A model generated the notes under the pieces. The model made no database searches, was not told the DNA's origin, and was given only the letters and a program-made list of their open reading frames with translations. Below are positions 14,439 through 22,769 of a stretch of 33,785 nucleotides of DNA, piece by piece. Made by a program: the position numbers and the translations under genes. The first letter of the stretch is position 1; the number at the start of each line of letters is the position of its first letter. The stretch is from Caulobacterales bacterium (GTDB taxonomy: Bacteria > Pseudomonadota > Alphaproteobacteria > Caulobacterales > Caulobacteraceae): positions 1 through 33,785 of the forward strand of contig JAFLCT010000019.1 in the NCBI GenBank assembly GCA_017302335.1. The letters are read 5' to 3'.

Positions 14439-15850
14439 CTCAGGCCCTTGATCTCGCCCTCGATGTTCCGCACCGCATCGGCCTCGAAGCTGGCGACCGG
14501 ATAGGCGCAGTAGTCGGCGGCGTAATAGGCGCTGGGCCGGTGGTTGCCGCTGGCGCCCAGGCCGCCGAAGGGCATATCCCCCGCGGCGCCCGTGGTCGGG
14601 CGGTTGAAGTTGACCACACCGGCGCGGATGCGGCGGATGAAGCGGTCCCAATTCTTCGGATCGTCGCTGATCAGCCCCGCCGACAGGCCGTAGCGGGTGG
14701 CGTTGGCCTCGGCGATCGCGGCGTCGAACGAACCGACGCGGGTGACCGACAGGAAGGGGGCGAAGATCTCTTCGTCTGGCGCATCCACGCCGGTGACGTC
14801 GATGATCGCGGGCCGCACGAAGGCGCCGGGCAGATTGTCGACCGGTCCCGAGGCGCGGATCACCCGCGCGCCCGCATCGATGCGCTGCTGCAAGGCCGCC
14901 AGCGCCGCGGCGGCGGCCTTTTCGGAGATCAGCGGGCCGCCATAGGGTTCCGGGTTGCTGTTCCACGGCGCATAGACGATGCGGTCGGCCATGGCGGCGA
15001 CGGCCTGGACGACGGCGTCGCCCGCCTCGCCTTCGGGCACGATCAGGCGTCGCGCGCAGGAACAGCGCTGGCCGGTGGTGACGAAGGCCGATTGCAGCAC
15101 GATGCCGGCGGCCGCCTCGGCGTCGGCGGCGTCCCACACCACCAGCGGATTATTGCCGCCCAGCTCCAGCGCCAGAATGACGTGCGGATCGTCAGCGAAT
15201 TTGCGCCGGAAATACGCGCCCGCCGCGCCCGAGCCGGTGAACATCAGGGCGTCGATACCCGCGTCCAGCAGGGCCGCGCCGGTGTCGCGCCCGCCCTGAA
15301 CCACATTGACCACCCCGGTCGGCAGGTCGGCGGCGGCGAAGGCTTCGGCCATGGCCTGGCCGACGGCGGGGGTTTCCTCTGACGGTTTGAACACCACGGT
15401 GTCGCCCGCCAGCAGGGCCGGGACGATATGGCCGTTGGGCAGGTGGCCGGGGAAGTTGAACGGTCCCAGCACCGCCGCCACCCCATGCGGGCGGTGGCGT
15501 AAGGCGGCGCGGCCGAAGGCGGTGTCGGCCTGGCGTTCGCCGGTGCGCTCGTCATAGGCGCGGATCGAGATGTCGACCTTGCCGATCATGGCCGCGACCT
15601 CGGTCCTGGTCTCCCATAGGGCCTTGCCGGTCTCGCGGCTGATGGTCTCGGCGAAGGTCTCGGAGCGGTCCTTCAGCACCGTCTGATAGCGTTTGACCGC
15701 GTCGACCCGTTCGGCGCGCGGGCGATCGGCCCAGTCGGCAAAGGCGGCGCGGGCGGCGTCGGCGGCGGCCTGAACCTGGACGGACGAAGCGGCGTCGCCT
15801 TCCCAGACGGTTTCGCCGGTGGCGGGATCGGTGGAGATCAGACGGGTCAT
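14435..15850 (-). CDS. astD: Succinylglutamate-semialdehyde dehydrogenase
   Basis: The 471-residue NAD-dependent aldehyde dehydrogenase oxidises N-succinylglutamate semialdehyde to N-succinylglutamate, step four of the Ast pathway. The general base is E229 (ILALELGGNNP) and the nucleophile C263 (TTGQRCSCARR). The cofactor-site motifs GPFNFPGHLPNGHIVPAL, KPSEETP and FTGSG are intact. The end has FGGLGASGNHRPSAYYAADY, typical of AstD. It lies 17 nt behind astA and overlaps astB by 4 bp. The enzyme needs succinylornithine aminotransferase (AstC) to supply its substrate, and none is encoded in this cluster. Confidence 0.96.
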   Translation of the reverse strand: MTRLISTDPATGETVWEGDAASSVQVQAAADAARAAFADWADRPRAERVDAVKRYQTVLKDRSETFAETISRETGKALWETRTEVAAMIGKVDISIRAYDERTGERQADTAFGRAALRHRPHGVAAVLGPFNFPGHLPNGHIVPALLAGDTVVFKPSEETPAVGQAMAEAFAAADLPTGVVNVVQGGRDTGAALLDAGIDALMFTGSGAAGAYFRRKFADDPHVILALELGGNNPLVVWDAADAEAAAGIVLQSAFVTTGQRCSCARRLIVPEGEAGDAVVQAVAAMADRIVYAPWNSNPEPYGGPLISEKAAAAALAALQQRIDAGARVIRASGPVDNLPGAFVRPAIIDVTGVDAPDEEIFAPFLSVTRVGSFDAAIAEANATRYGLSAGLISDDPKNWDRFIRRIRAGVVNFNRPTTGAAGDMPFGGLGASGNHRPSAYYAADYCAYPVASFEADAVRNIEGEIKGLR

Positions 15851-15867
15851 GACGTTCAGATAGGCTC

Positions 15868-16875
15868 TCAGCTCTTGATCCGCACCGTGTCGCCAGGCCG
15901 CACCTTCAGGGCCTCGGCGGTCTCGCGGGTGAGGGTGGCGACATCCCCATCGATCCCCGCCTTCTGGCGCACAGAGCGGAAACCCGAGACGGCGGCGGTC
16001 GAAATCAGGGCGGGCAGCTCGGCCTCCACCTCGTCGGCGACGGCGACGGTCATCGGCCGGGCGTCGCGCACAGTGCGGATGTTGTCGCGGCCGCAGGTGA
16101 CGGTCGGACCCGCGTCGAAGATGTCGATCAGACCATTGGGCCGGAACCCCTCGCTCTCCAGCAGGGCCATGGCCGGCACGCCTTGCGGGTGCACCTTGCC
16201 GATCACCGCGCGGGCGGGTTCGGGCAACAGCTCGACATAGATCGGATGGCGCGGGGCCAGATCCAGGATGAACTGCTTGTCGGTCGAGCCGGTCATCATG
16301 TCGGCCTGATCGAACTCCATCGGGAAGAATTTATGCGCCACATGGTCCCAGAAGGGGCAGGCGCCGTCGGGGGTGAAGACGCCCCGCAACTCGGCCAGCA
16401 CGGTCTCGGCGAACAGGTCCGGCTCGGCGCCGATCAGCATATAGCGCGACTGAGACAGCAGCCGGCCTGCGCCGCCCTTCCTGCGGTCGGCCTTGAGGAA
16501 CAGCGAGCCGACCTCGGACCAGCCGGTGCACTCATTGACCAGAACCAGGGTCTGGTGATCCAGCTTCAGCCCCAATGACGGCGACTGGGCCGTATTGTTG
16601 ACGATGCGGAACGAGAAGAAGGGCCGTTTCAGCCCCACGGCCGCCTTGACCGAGCCGATGCCGTCGACGTCGCCGGTGTCGGTCTCTTCCAGCATCAGGG
16701 TGTACCAACGCTCGGGCGCGGGAACCTTGCCGCCGAAGCTGTCGCGGCTCAGGTCCAGACGTTCGGCCAGTTGGTCGGGGTCTTCCGGCAGGCTGGTGAA
16801 GCCGGGACCGGACAGGATGGCCAGTTCCAGCAGATGATCCAGGTCGGCGGGACCGGCGGGACGAACGACGAGCAT
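15868..16875 (-). CDS. astA: Arginine N-succinyltransferase
   Basis: The 335-residue GNAT-fold enzyme transfers succinyl from succinyl-CoA to arginine, the entry step of the Ast pathway. Diagnostic segments are VRPAGPADLDHLLELA, GPGFTSLPED, NECTGWSEVGSLFL, GRLLSQSRYMLI, PFWDHVAHKFFPMEFDQAD and FIAELMP-like FILDLAPRHPIYVELLP. Length is close to E. coli AstA (about 344). The ATG immediately follows the TAA of the upstream M20 gene (stop 16878-16876, start 16875), so the two are tightly coupled. The gene is single here; the paired AruF/AruG arrangement of pseudomonads was not seen. Confidence 0.96.
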   Translation of the reverse strand: MLVVRPAGPADLDHLLELAILSGPGFTSLPEDPDQLAERLDLSRDSFGGKVPAPERWYTLMLEETDTGDVDGIGSVKAAVGLKRPFFSFRIVNNTAQSPSLGLKLDHQTLVLVNECTGWSEVGSLFLKADRRKGGAGRLLSQSRYMLIGAEPDLFAETVLAELRGVFTPDGACPFWDHVAHKFFPMEFDQADMMTGSTDKQFILDLAPRHPIYVELLPEPARAVIGKVHPQGVPAMALLESEGFRPNGLIDIFDAGPTVTCGRDNIRTVRDARPMTVAVADEVEAELPALISTAAVSGFRSVRQKAGIDGDVATLTRETAEALKVRPGDTVRIKS

Positions 16876-18126
16876 TTACAGGGACTCCAGGCGCAGCGCC
16901 TTCAGTCGGCGCGCGTCGATCTCGCCCGAGGCGATCTTGCACAGGATCAGCGCCGACAGGCGGGCGCGCTCGGCGAAGCTGGCGGGCCAGGCGTATTCCT
17001 GGTCTGAATGGATATCGCCGCCGATGACCCCGAGCGTGTCGATGTTGGGCAGGCCCGCGGCGTGCAGATTATTGCCTTCGCAGACGCCGCCCGACGGCTT
17101 CCAGGCGATCGACTGGTTCAGCAGGACGCCGGTGCGCCGCACCGCTTCGAACAGTTCGGTCTGGGCCGCGTCCATCGGCTTGGGCGGGCGGGTGAAGCCG
17201 CCATGCAGGTGCAGGCTCAGCCCCTCGAACGGCGGCGCGGCGACCAGGCGGTCGATCTGTTCGACGATCCAGTCGGCGGCGGCCTGGTCGGGCACGCGCA
17301 CGTTCCAGCGCACCACGGCGTTGTCGGCCACGACGTTCAGCGGCCCGCCTCCCGAGATCTTGGCGACATTGACGCTGACGCCCTCCCTCTGGCCGTTCAG
17401 GGCGTGCAGGGCGGCGGCGATCATGGCGGCGCCGGCGACGGCGTTGCGGCCCTCGTCGAAGGCGCGTCCGGCGTGGGCGGCCTTGCCGGTGACGATCAGG
17501 TGGAAATTGCCGCTGCCCTTGCGCGCGCTCGCCAGGGTTCCATCGGGCAGCGAAGGCTCATAGGTCAGGCCGACGTGGCCGCGCGCGCCCAGTTCGGCCA
17601 ACAGCGGCGCCGAGGCGGGCGAGCCGATCTCCTCGTCGGGGCTGAGCAGCACGGTCCAGCCGACGCCGTGACGGCCCGGGTGGGTCTCGAACGCCTCCAG
17701 CGCGCCCAGCAGCACGCTGATCCCGCCTTTCATGTCGGCGATCCCGGGACCGTTCAGGGCGCCGTCGGGGCGAACCGTCACGCGCTGGAACGCGCTCTCG
17801 GTCGGAAAGACGGTGTCGTAGTGGCCGGTCAGCACGACCTGGATCGGCGCCTCGGGCCGGGCGGTGATCTTCAAGGCGTCGGCGTGCGCCTCGGCGCGCA
17901 CCGAGCCGTCGTCGTCGACGAGGGTCGAACCGGCCGTCGCAATGCGCTCGACCACGGCGGGCAGGGTCCGGGCTTCGGCCTCCAGAAGATCCAACACGCG
18001 GTTCAGCCCGGGCGCATTCCTAGAGCCGGAATTGACCTCAGACCAGGCGATCGCGCGCGCCACCAGGGCGTCGGCCCGCGCCGCGACATGGTCGAGCACG
18101 GCCTGGTCTGCTTCGAGAATCCGCAT
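16876..18126 (-). CDS. M20-family metallopeptidase/deacylase in the ast operon
   Basis: The 416-residue di-zinc hydrolase belongs to the M20 family (carboxypeptidase G2, ArgE, DapE relatives). Metal ligands and catalytic residues are visible: H102 (LTGHYDTVF), D131 (GPGIADMKGG), E165/E166 (LSPDEEIGS), E190 (LTYEPSLPDG) and H373 (GGDIHSDQEY). A dimerisation insert starts at FHLIVTGKAAHAG. The start is set at ATG 18126; a longer frame to 18156 exists. It is the first gene of the operon and abuts astA. Succinylglutamate desuccinylase AstE is an M14 protein and none is seen here, so this enzyme may perform that step. Other amide-hydrolase roles remain possible. Confidence 0.85.
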   Translation of the reverse strand: MRILEADQAVLDHVAARADALVARAIAWSEVNSGSRNAPGLNRVLDLLEAEARTLPAVVERIATAGSTLVDDDGSVRAEAHADALKITARPEAPIQVVLTGHYDTVFPTESAFQRVTVRPDGALNGPGIADMKGGISVLLGALEAFETHPGRHGVGWTVLLSPDEEIGSPASAPLLAELGARGHVGLTYEPSLPDGTLASARKGSGNFHLIVTGKAAHAGRAFDEGRNAVAGAAMIAAALHALNGQREGVSVNVAKISGGGPLNVVADNAVVRWNVRVPDQAAADWIVEQIDRLVAAPPFEGLSLHLHGGFTRPPKPMDAAQTELFEAVRRTGVLLNQSIAWKPSGGVCEGNNLHAAGLPNIDTLGVIGGDIHSDQEYAWPASFAERARLSALILCKIASGEIDARRLKALRLESL

Positions 18127-18163
18127 GGGCGCGGACCCTAGACGCGCGGAACGCAAAGGTGAA

Positions 18164-18187
18164 GGCGGCGCACTGGCGATAGCCGCC
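18164..18187. promoter_or_regulatory. Short dyad in the ast/arsC divergent region
   Basis: GGCGGC (18164-18169) / GCCGCC (18182-18187) in the 96-bp space between the divergent starts of the ast operon and arsC. It is a weak operator candidate, since GC-rich dyads of this size occur by chance. No clear promoter was seen. Confidence 0.2.
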
Positions 18188-18222
18188 CGACGACACTAGA
18201 TCGGACGATCAAGGAGACGCCT

Positions 18223-18555
18223 ATGTCCGTGACCCTGTATCACAACCCCCGTTGCAGCACCTCGCGCGCCTCTCTGGAGTTGCTGCGTGCGCGCGGCGTC
18301 GAACCGACCATAGTCGAGTATCTGAAGACCGGCTGGGACCGTCCGACGCTGGAACGCCTGGCCGAGGGCGTGGGCGGGGTTCGCGCCCTGTTGCGCGCCA
18401 AGGAGCCGGGCGCGGCGGCCTTGAAGGGCGTGGCGGACGAAGCTCTGATCGCGGCGATGATCGCCGATCCCATCCTGGTCGAACGTCCCGTGGCCGAGAG
18501 CGACAAGGGCGTGCGCATCGGCCGTCCGTCCGAGGCGGTGCTGGAGATCGTCTAG
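18223..18555 (+). CDS. arsC: Arsenate reductase, glutaredoxin-type ArsC
   Basis: The 110-residue thioredoxin-fold protein has the ArsC active-site Cys at residue 11 (YHNPRCSTSR). The arginine-bearing segments follow: RALLRAKE, LVERPVAESDKGVRIGRP and a final EAVLEIV. In this family the enzyme reduces arsenate to arsenite using glutathione and glutaredoxin. No arsR, arsB or acr3 lies nearby, so a role in an arsenic operon is not supported by context. A housekeeping ArsC/YffB-like reductase is possible. AGGAG lies 8 nt before the ATG. Its TAG and the TAG of convergent tamB share the CTAG at 18552-18555. Confidence 0.9.
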   Translation: MSVTLYHNPRCSTSRASLELLRARGVEPTIVEYLKTGWDRPTLERLAEGVGGVRALLRAKEPGAAALKGVADEALIAAMIADPILVERPVAESDKGVRIGRPSEAVLEIV

Positions 18556-21500
18556 CGGTTCGGGCGCTGGTCGTCGTCGCGGGCGCCTGGCGGACGTGAC
18601 GAACGCCGCCAGCGGATCGACAGGCTGGCGTCGCCCTGGCCGCCGAATTTCGAACTGATCGCCAGGTTGCGGCGCACCTGCCATTCCACGTTCACGGCCG
18701 CGCCGCCTTCACCGCCGCCGATGATCTCCAGATAGACATCGTCGGTGATGTAACGCCCGCCGGCCACTGTCATGGCCGAGGCCTCGCCGCCGAACGACAA
18801 CCGGTCCAGCCCCGCCAGTTCGCGCAGATTGCCGATCACGTCGAAGCCGCCGCCGCCGGCCAGAGCCGCCACCCCCGCCGCCAACTGGGCCGCCTCGAAG
18901 GCCGACAGTTGCGAGGCCGAACGACCGAACAGCACCTGTGACAGGATCTCGTCCTGCGGCAGCGACGGCGTCGAAGTCAGTTCGATCTCGGGCGAGGCGG
19001 CCGTGCCGGTGACGCGGATAGTGGCCGTCAAGGCCGGGTCCTCGCGCACCGCCGACAGGTTCAGGCGAATGCGCTGGAGGTCGGTCGACAGGGTGACCAC
19101 GCCGCGATCGTCGAACACGAACCGCTTGCCCGCGAACTCATAGTCGCCGCGCACCACCCCGGCCGTGCCGCTGAGCACCGGTCGGGTGATCGTGCCCTGG
19201 ATGCGGGCGTTCACGTCCATTTCGACGTTCAGGCCGCGTCCGGCCACGCGCACGCGGCCGTTGGACGAGCGCAGTTGGATGTCCAGGCCGATCTGGGGAC
19301 CACGCGCCGTGCGTTCGACATCCTCCTCCTCGTCGCCGCCGGGCCGGTTGATCTCGACCACGTCCATGCGGACGATGCCGTTGGAGCCTGGCGGATTGGC
19401 CTCGATGCGGCCTTCGTCGATGTCGATCTGGCCGGTCAGTTGGACATTGCCGTCCTCGCCGCGCACGACGGTCAGGGGACCCGAGGCGCGAGCCTGGGCC
19501 AGATCGTTGTCCAGGATCTGGAAATCGGCCAGCCGAAGCTGGAAGGTCGAACCTGAACCCTGACGCAGACCGATGCGCCCCTGGCCGGTCACCCGCCCAC
19601 GCCCGCCGTCCGCCGCGGTGAAGGTCTCGACCAGGGCCGTGGTGTCGTCGAACCGGCTGGCCAGGGTCACGTCGGTCAGGCGCAGGCCGGTCTGACTGTC
19701 GCTGAACGCGCCCTGGGTCAGGTTGAGGCGGCCGTTCAGGCGCGGCTCGTTCACCGTACCCGCCAGGGTGGCGCGGGCGTCGACCTGGCCGGCCAGGGCG
19801 CGCTCGCCGCCGAAAAACAGATCCCAGATCGGCTGGATCTGGCCCTGGGCCGACACCGTGCCCGACATCGGCCGGGTGCGGGCGATCGCCAACCGCAGCG
19901 GCGCGGCCGAGGCTTCGACAGGCAGGACCACGTCCGCCTCGGCCGAGACGGCGCCTTCATCCTGAACATTGGCCTGGATGCGCAGTTCGTCATTGACCAG
20001 CACGGCGTTGAACTCGCCACCGACAGCCAGACCGGCGGGGGCGTCGATGCTGCGGATATCCTTTAGATTGACATTGGCCGAGCCGGACAGGTCGCCGCCC
20101 GAACCGCGCAACGACACCTTGCCGGTAACCCGGCCGCGCAGGTCGGGCGTTATGGAGCCGAGTTCGACGCTGGTCAGGTCGGCCTGGAGAATGGCGGCGT
20201 CGGAATCCTGGCGCAGTTCGCCCAACAGCACGCCGCCGCCGATGTTCAGGTCCAGCCGCGCCACGCGGCCGTCGCCCGAAAGGGCGATGACGGCGGGATT
20301 GCGGGTGGTGAAGGCGACCTCGCGCACTCGGCCGCCGCCGCGCAGGACGATGCTGTGCGCCTGGCCTTCGCGGGCATAGACGCCCGCGCCATTGAACTGA
20401 ACCGGGGTGGCGCCGCCGACGTCGAGCGCCAGGGTGAAGGGCAGACGGTCCAAGGCGCCGCGCCCGTCCAGGTTCAGAGTGCGTATGACATAGGTCGATC
20501 CGGCCAGGCGCACATTGCGCGCGTTGATGTCCAGGATGGCGCTGTCGTCGCCGCCGCCCTCGGTCAGCCGGATGCGCCCGTCCGCCGCGCCCGAGGCCAG
20601 GAAGGCGCCCGGCCGGGCGGTAAAGGTCAGGTCGGCGCTGGACGGCGTCTTGCGGGACAGGGCGATCGCGCCCCGCGCCGTCACTCCGCCCGCGTCCAGG
20701 TCCACGTCGGTCAGGCGGATGCTGGGACCGCCCAGGAAGAAGTCGCCCGAGGCCCGGGCCGGGCCGTAGTTCGATCCGGCGGTGACGGCGATGCGGCCGT
20801 CGGAACTGTTCGCGCCCTTGCGGAAACTGAGGATCAGCCGCGCCTGGACCAGTTTCAACGCTCCGGCGTCAATGCGGTCGAGGGCGGCGGTCAGGTCGGC
20901 GCGCGGTTGCGCCAGGGTGCCGGTCACGGCGCCGTTCCCGGTCATGGCCCCGCCGATCTCGACCGGGCCGACGGCGAAGGGGCCTTGCGCGGCCCAGTCC
21001 AGCGCCAGGCGCAGGCGGCCGTCTGTCTCGATCAACCCCTTGGTCGAGGCGCGGCCCTGGGCGCCGGTCAGCCGACCGTCGTTCAGTTCGATGCGGCCGT
21101 CCCTCAGCAAGCCCGCCAACTGAAGACGCGGAGTGGGTCCCAACAGGCGGTCCAACTCGGCCTGGCCGGTGACCAGGCGCGCGCCGCGTCCGTCGAAGCC
21201 GATGATCCAGGGCGCGCCGGTGCGCGCCGTCGAGGCCTGAATGTCGCCGCCGAAGGCGCCGCGCGCGCCGCGGTGCAGGCGCGACAGGTCGGTGATCCGC
21301 GCCTGACCCCGGAAATTCAGCCCGCCGTTCAGGCCGCGCCCGCCGGTTCCCCGCACGGTCAACGCCTGCCCGTCCGCCTCGACGCGGCGCAGCAGGATCG
21401 CGCCATCGGCCTGGCGCAGCGCCGTCCCCCGAAGACGCGGCGTCGAACCCAGCAGGGCGCCGATCACGCCGGCGGTCGATCCGCCCGCAGCCCGCAGGTC

Positions 21501-22769
21501 GGTCTCGATCTCCAACCGCCCCTTGTCGACCGCGAGATCCAGCGGCCCGGAGATCCGCGCGGCCCGGTAACTGGCGACGGAGGCGTTCAGCAGGCTGACC
21601 CCGCCGTCGATCGACCAGGTCTCGGCGTCGCCCCGGAAGACACCGGCATAGGCGGCCGGACCCGCCAATCCCGTTCCCGCCAGTCGCGTCAGAGATGGGG
21701 TCGAAATCTCCAGCCGAACACCCTGGGGCGCATCACGGTCCTTGAGGCGGATGACGCCGTGCGCGTTCGAATTCAGATTTTCGGCGATCAGTCGCCAGCC
21801 CACGCCCTGTCGATCCTCGTCCCTGGGGTCCGGCGTCGCGGCCAAGCCGAAACGGGCGGTCGGCCCGATGCGACGCGCCAAGGGCGCCAACAGCTCCGAG
21901 CCGCTGAAATCGATGAAGCCGGAGATGCGCGTCCCCTCGGCGCCGTAACGTCCGCGAACGATCAGGGGCGTATAGCGGCCGGTGGTCACGCGGGCGTCGA
22001 CGATCTCGCCGTTGACCACGGCCACGGCCGAGAAGGGCTGGTCGGGCGAATAGCCCAGCGCACCGGCGATCGGTCCGCCCTCAGCCTCATGGGCGCGCAG
22101 ATTCAGCCGCAGGTCGGTCGCCGCGTCGCCGAAGGTTGCTGCGCCGCGCAGATAGTCGCCCCGCCGCGTCAGGCTGTAGGCGTCGACCTGGGCCGTCTTG
22201 GACCCCTTGCGCGGCACGGCGGCGGAACCGGTCAGCCGCCACCGGCCGTATTCCTGGCTGAAGCCTTCCTCAAGTTCGATATTGGCCGAGAAACGGTCGA
22301 TGTCGACGCCCAACGGCATGGGTTTGGACGGCACGGTCGAGGGTTCCAGCACCGGACGGCGGATCAGACGAATGCGACCGGCCGAAATGTCCTGTGCGTG
22401 GAAGCGGCGCAGCAGCAATGGCCCAAAGGACCAGTCCACCCGGATATCCGTCGCCTCCAACCAGACGCCGTTCGCATCGGTCACGGTGACGCGGCCCAGG
22501 GTGAAGTCGTCGAACAGGTCGCCGCGCAGGCCCTCGATGTTGATGCGCCCGTAGCGGCTCAGCTTCTTGCCGTCGACGAAACGGGTGACCCATTCGCGCC
22601 CGGGATCGGATCGCAGGTACGTGCGCCCGCCGACGAAGCCGACGATCAGCAGCGCCAGCAGACCCGCGAACACGCCGCCGACGATAAGGGCCGCCAGCCG
22701 CAGGCGGCTGCGTTTCGCCTGGGGTGCGGCGGGCGCTTCGTGCGCGTCTGTCGGCGGGGTCTCGGTCAA
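18552..22769 (-). CDS. tamB: Translocation and assembly module subunit TamB
   Basis: The 1405-residue, inner-membrane-anchored periplasmic protein partners TamA and is linked to outer-membrane protein insertion and lipid transport. There is one N-terminal hydrophobic anchor (about residues 24-47, LRLAALIVGGVFAGLLALL) after a Pro/Ala-rich cytoplasmic tip. A long beta-rich region follows, consistent with a beta-taco groove. The C-terminal TamB (DUF490) domain includes RVAGRGLNVEMDVNARIQGT, LPQDEILSQVLFGRS and WQVRRNLAISSKFG. The start is a TTG (22769) overlapping the tamA stop (TTGA). An open frame continues upstream in this phase but lies inside tamA. A short polar tail (SSRPPGARDDDQRPNR) extends past the domain. 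It shares a CTAG stop with arsC. Confidence 0.93.
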   Translation of the reverse strand: MTETPPTDAHEAPAAPQAKRSRLRLAALIVGGVFAGLLALLIVGFVGGRTYLRSDPGREWVTRFVDGKKLSRYGRINIEGLRGDLFDDFTLGRVTVTDANGVWLEATDIRVDWSFGPLLLRRFHAQDISAGRIRLIRRPVLEPSTVPSKPMPLGVDIDRFSANIELEEGFSQEYGRWRLTGSAAVPRKGSKTAQVDAYSLTRRGDYLRGAATFGDAATDLRLNLRAHEAEGGPIAGALGYSPDQPFSAVAVVNGEIVDARVTTGRYTPLIVRGRYGAEGTRISGFIDFSGSELLAPLARRIGPTARFGLAATPDPRDEDRQGVGWRLIAENLNSNAHGVIRLKDRDAPQGVRLEISTPSLTRLAGTGLAGPAAYAGVFRGDAETWSIDGGVSLLNASVASYRAARISGPLDLAVDKGRLEIETDLRAAGGSTAGVIGALLGSTPRLRGTALRQADGAILLRRVEADGQALTVRGTGGRGLNGGLNFRGQARITDLSRLHRGARGAFGGDIQASTARTGAPWIIGFDGRGARLVTGQAELDRLLGPTPRLQLAGLLRDGRIELNDGRLTGAQGRASTKGLIETDGRLRLALDWAAQGPFAVGPVEIGGAMTGNGAVTGTLAQPRADLTAALDRIDAGALKLVQARLILSFRKGANSSDGRIAVTAGSNYGPARASGDFFLGGPSIRLTDVDLDAGGVTARGAIALSRKTPSSADLTFTARPGAFLASGAADGRIRLTEGGGDDSAILDINARNVRLAGSTYVIRTLNLDGRGALDRLPFTLALDVGGATPVQFNGAGVYAREGQAHSIVLRGGGRVREVAFTTRNPAVIALSGDGRVARLDLNIGGGVLLGELRQDSDAAILQADLTSVELGSITPDLRGRVTGKVSLRGSGGDLSGSANVNLKDIRSIDAPAGLAVGGEFNAVLVNDELRIQANVQDEGAVSAEADVVLPVEASAAPLRLAIARTRPMSGTVSAQGQIQPIWDLFFGGERALAGQVDARATLAGTVNEPRLNGRLNLTQGAFSDSQTGLRLTDVTLASRFDDTTALVETFTAADGGRGRVTGQGRIGLRQGSGSTFQLRLADFQILDNDLAQARASGPLTVVRGEDGNVQLTGQIDIDEGRIEANPPGSNGIVRMDVVEINRPGGDEEEDVERTARGPQIGLDIQLRSSNGRVRVAGRGLNVEMDVNARIQGTITRPVLSGTAGVVRGDYEFAGKRFVFDDRGVVTLSTDLQRIRLNLSAVREDPALTATIRVTGTAASPEIELTSTPSLPQDEILSQVLFGRSASQLSAFEAAQLAAGVAALAGGGGFDVIGNLRELAGLDRLSFGGEASAMTVAGGRYITDDVYLEIIGGGEGGAAVNVEWQVRRNLAISSKFGGQGDASLSIRWRRSSRPPGARDDDQRPNR

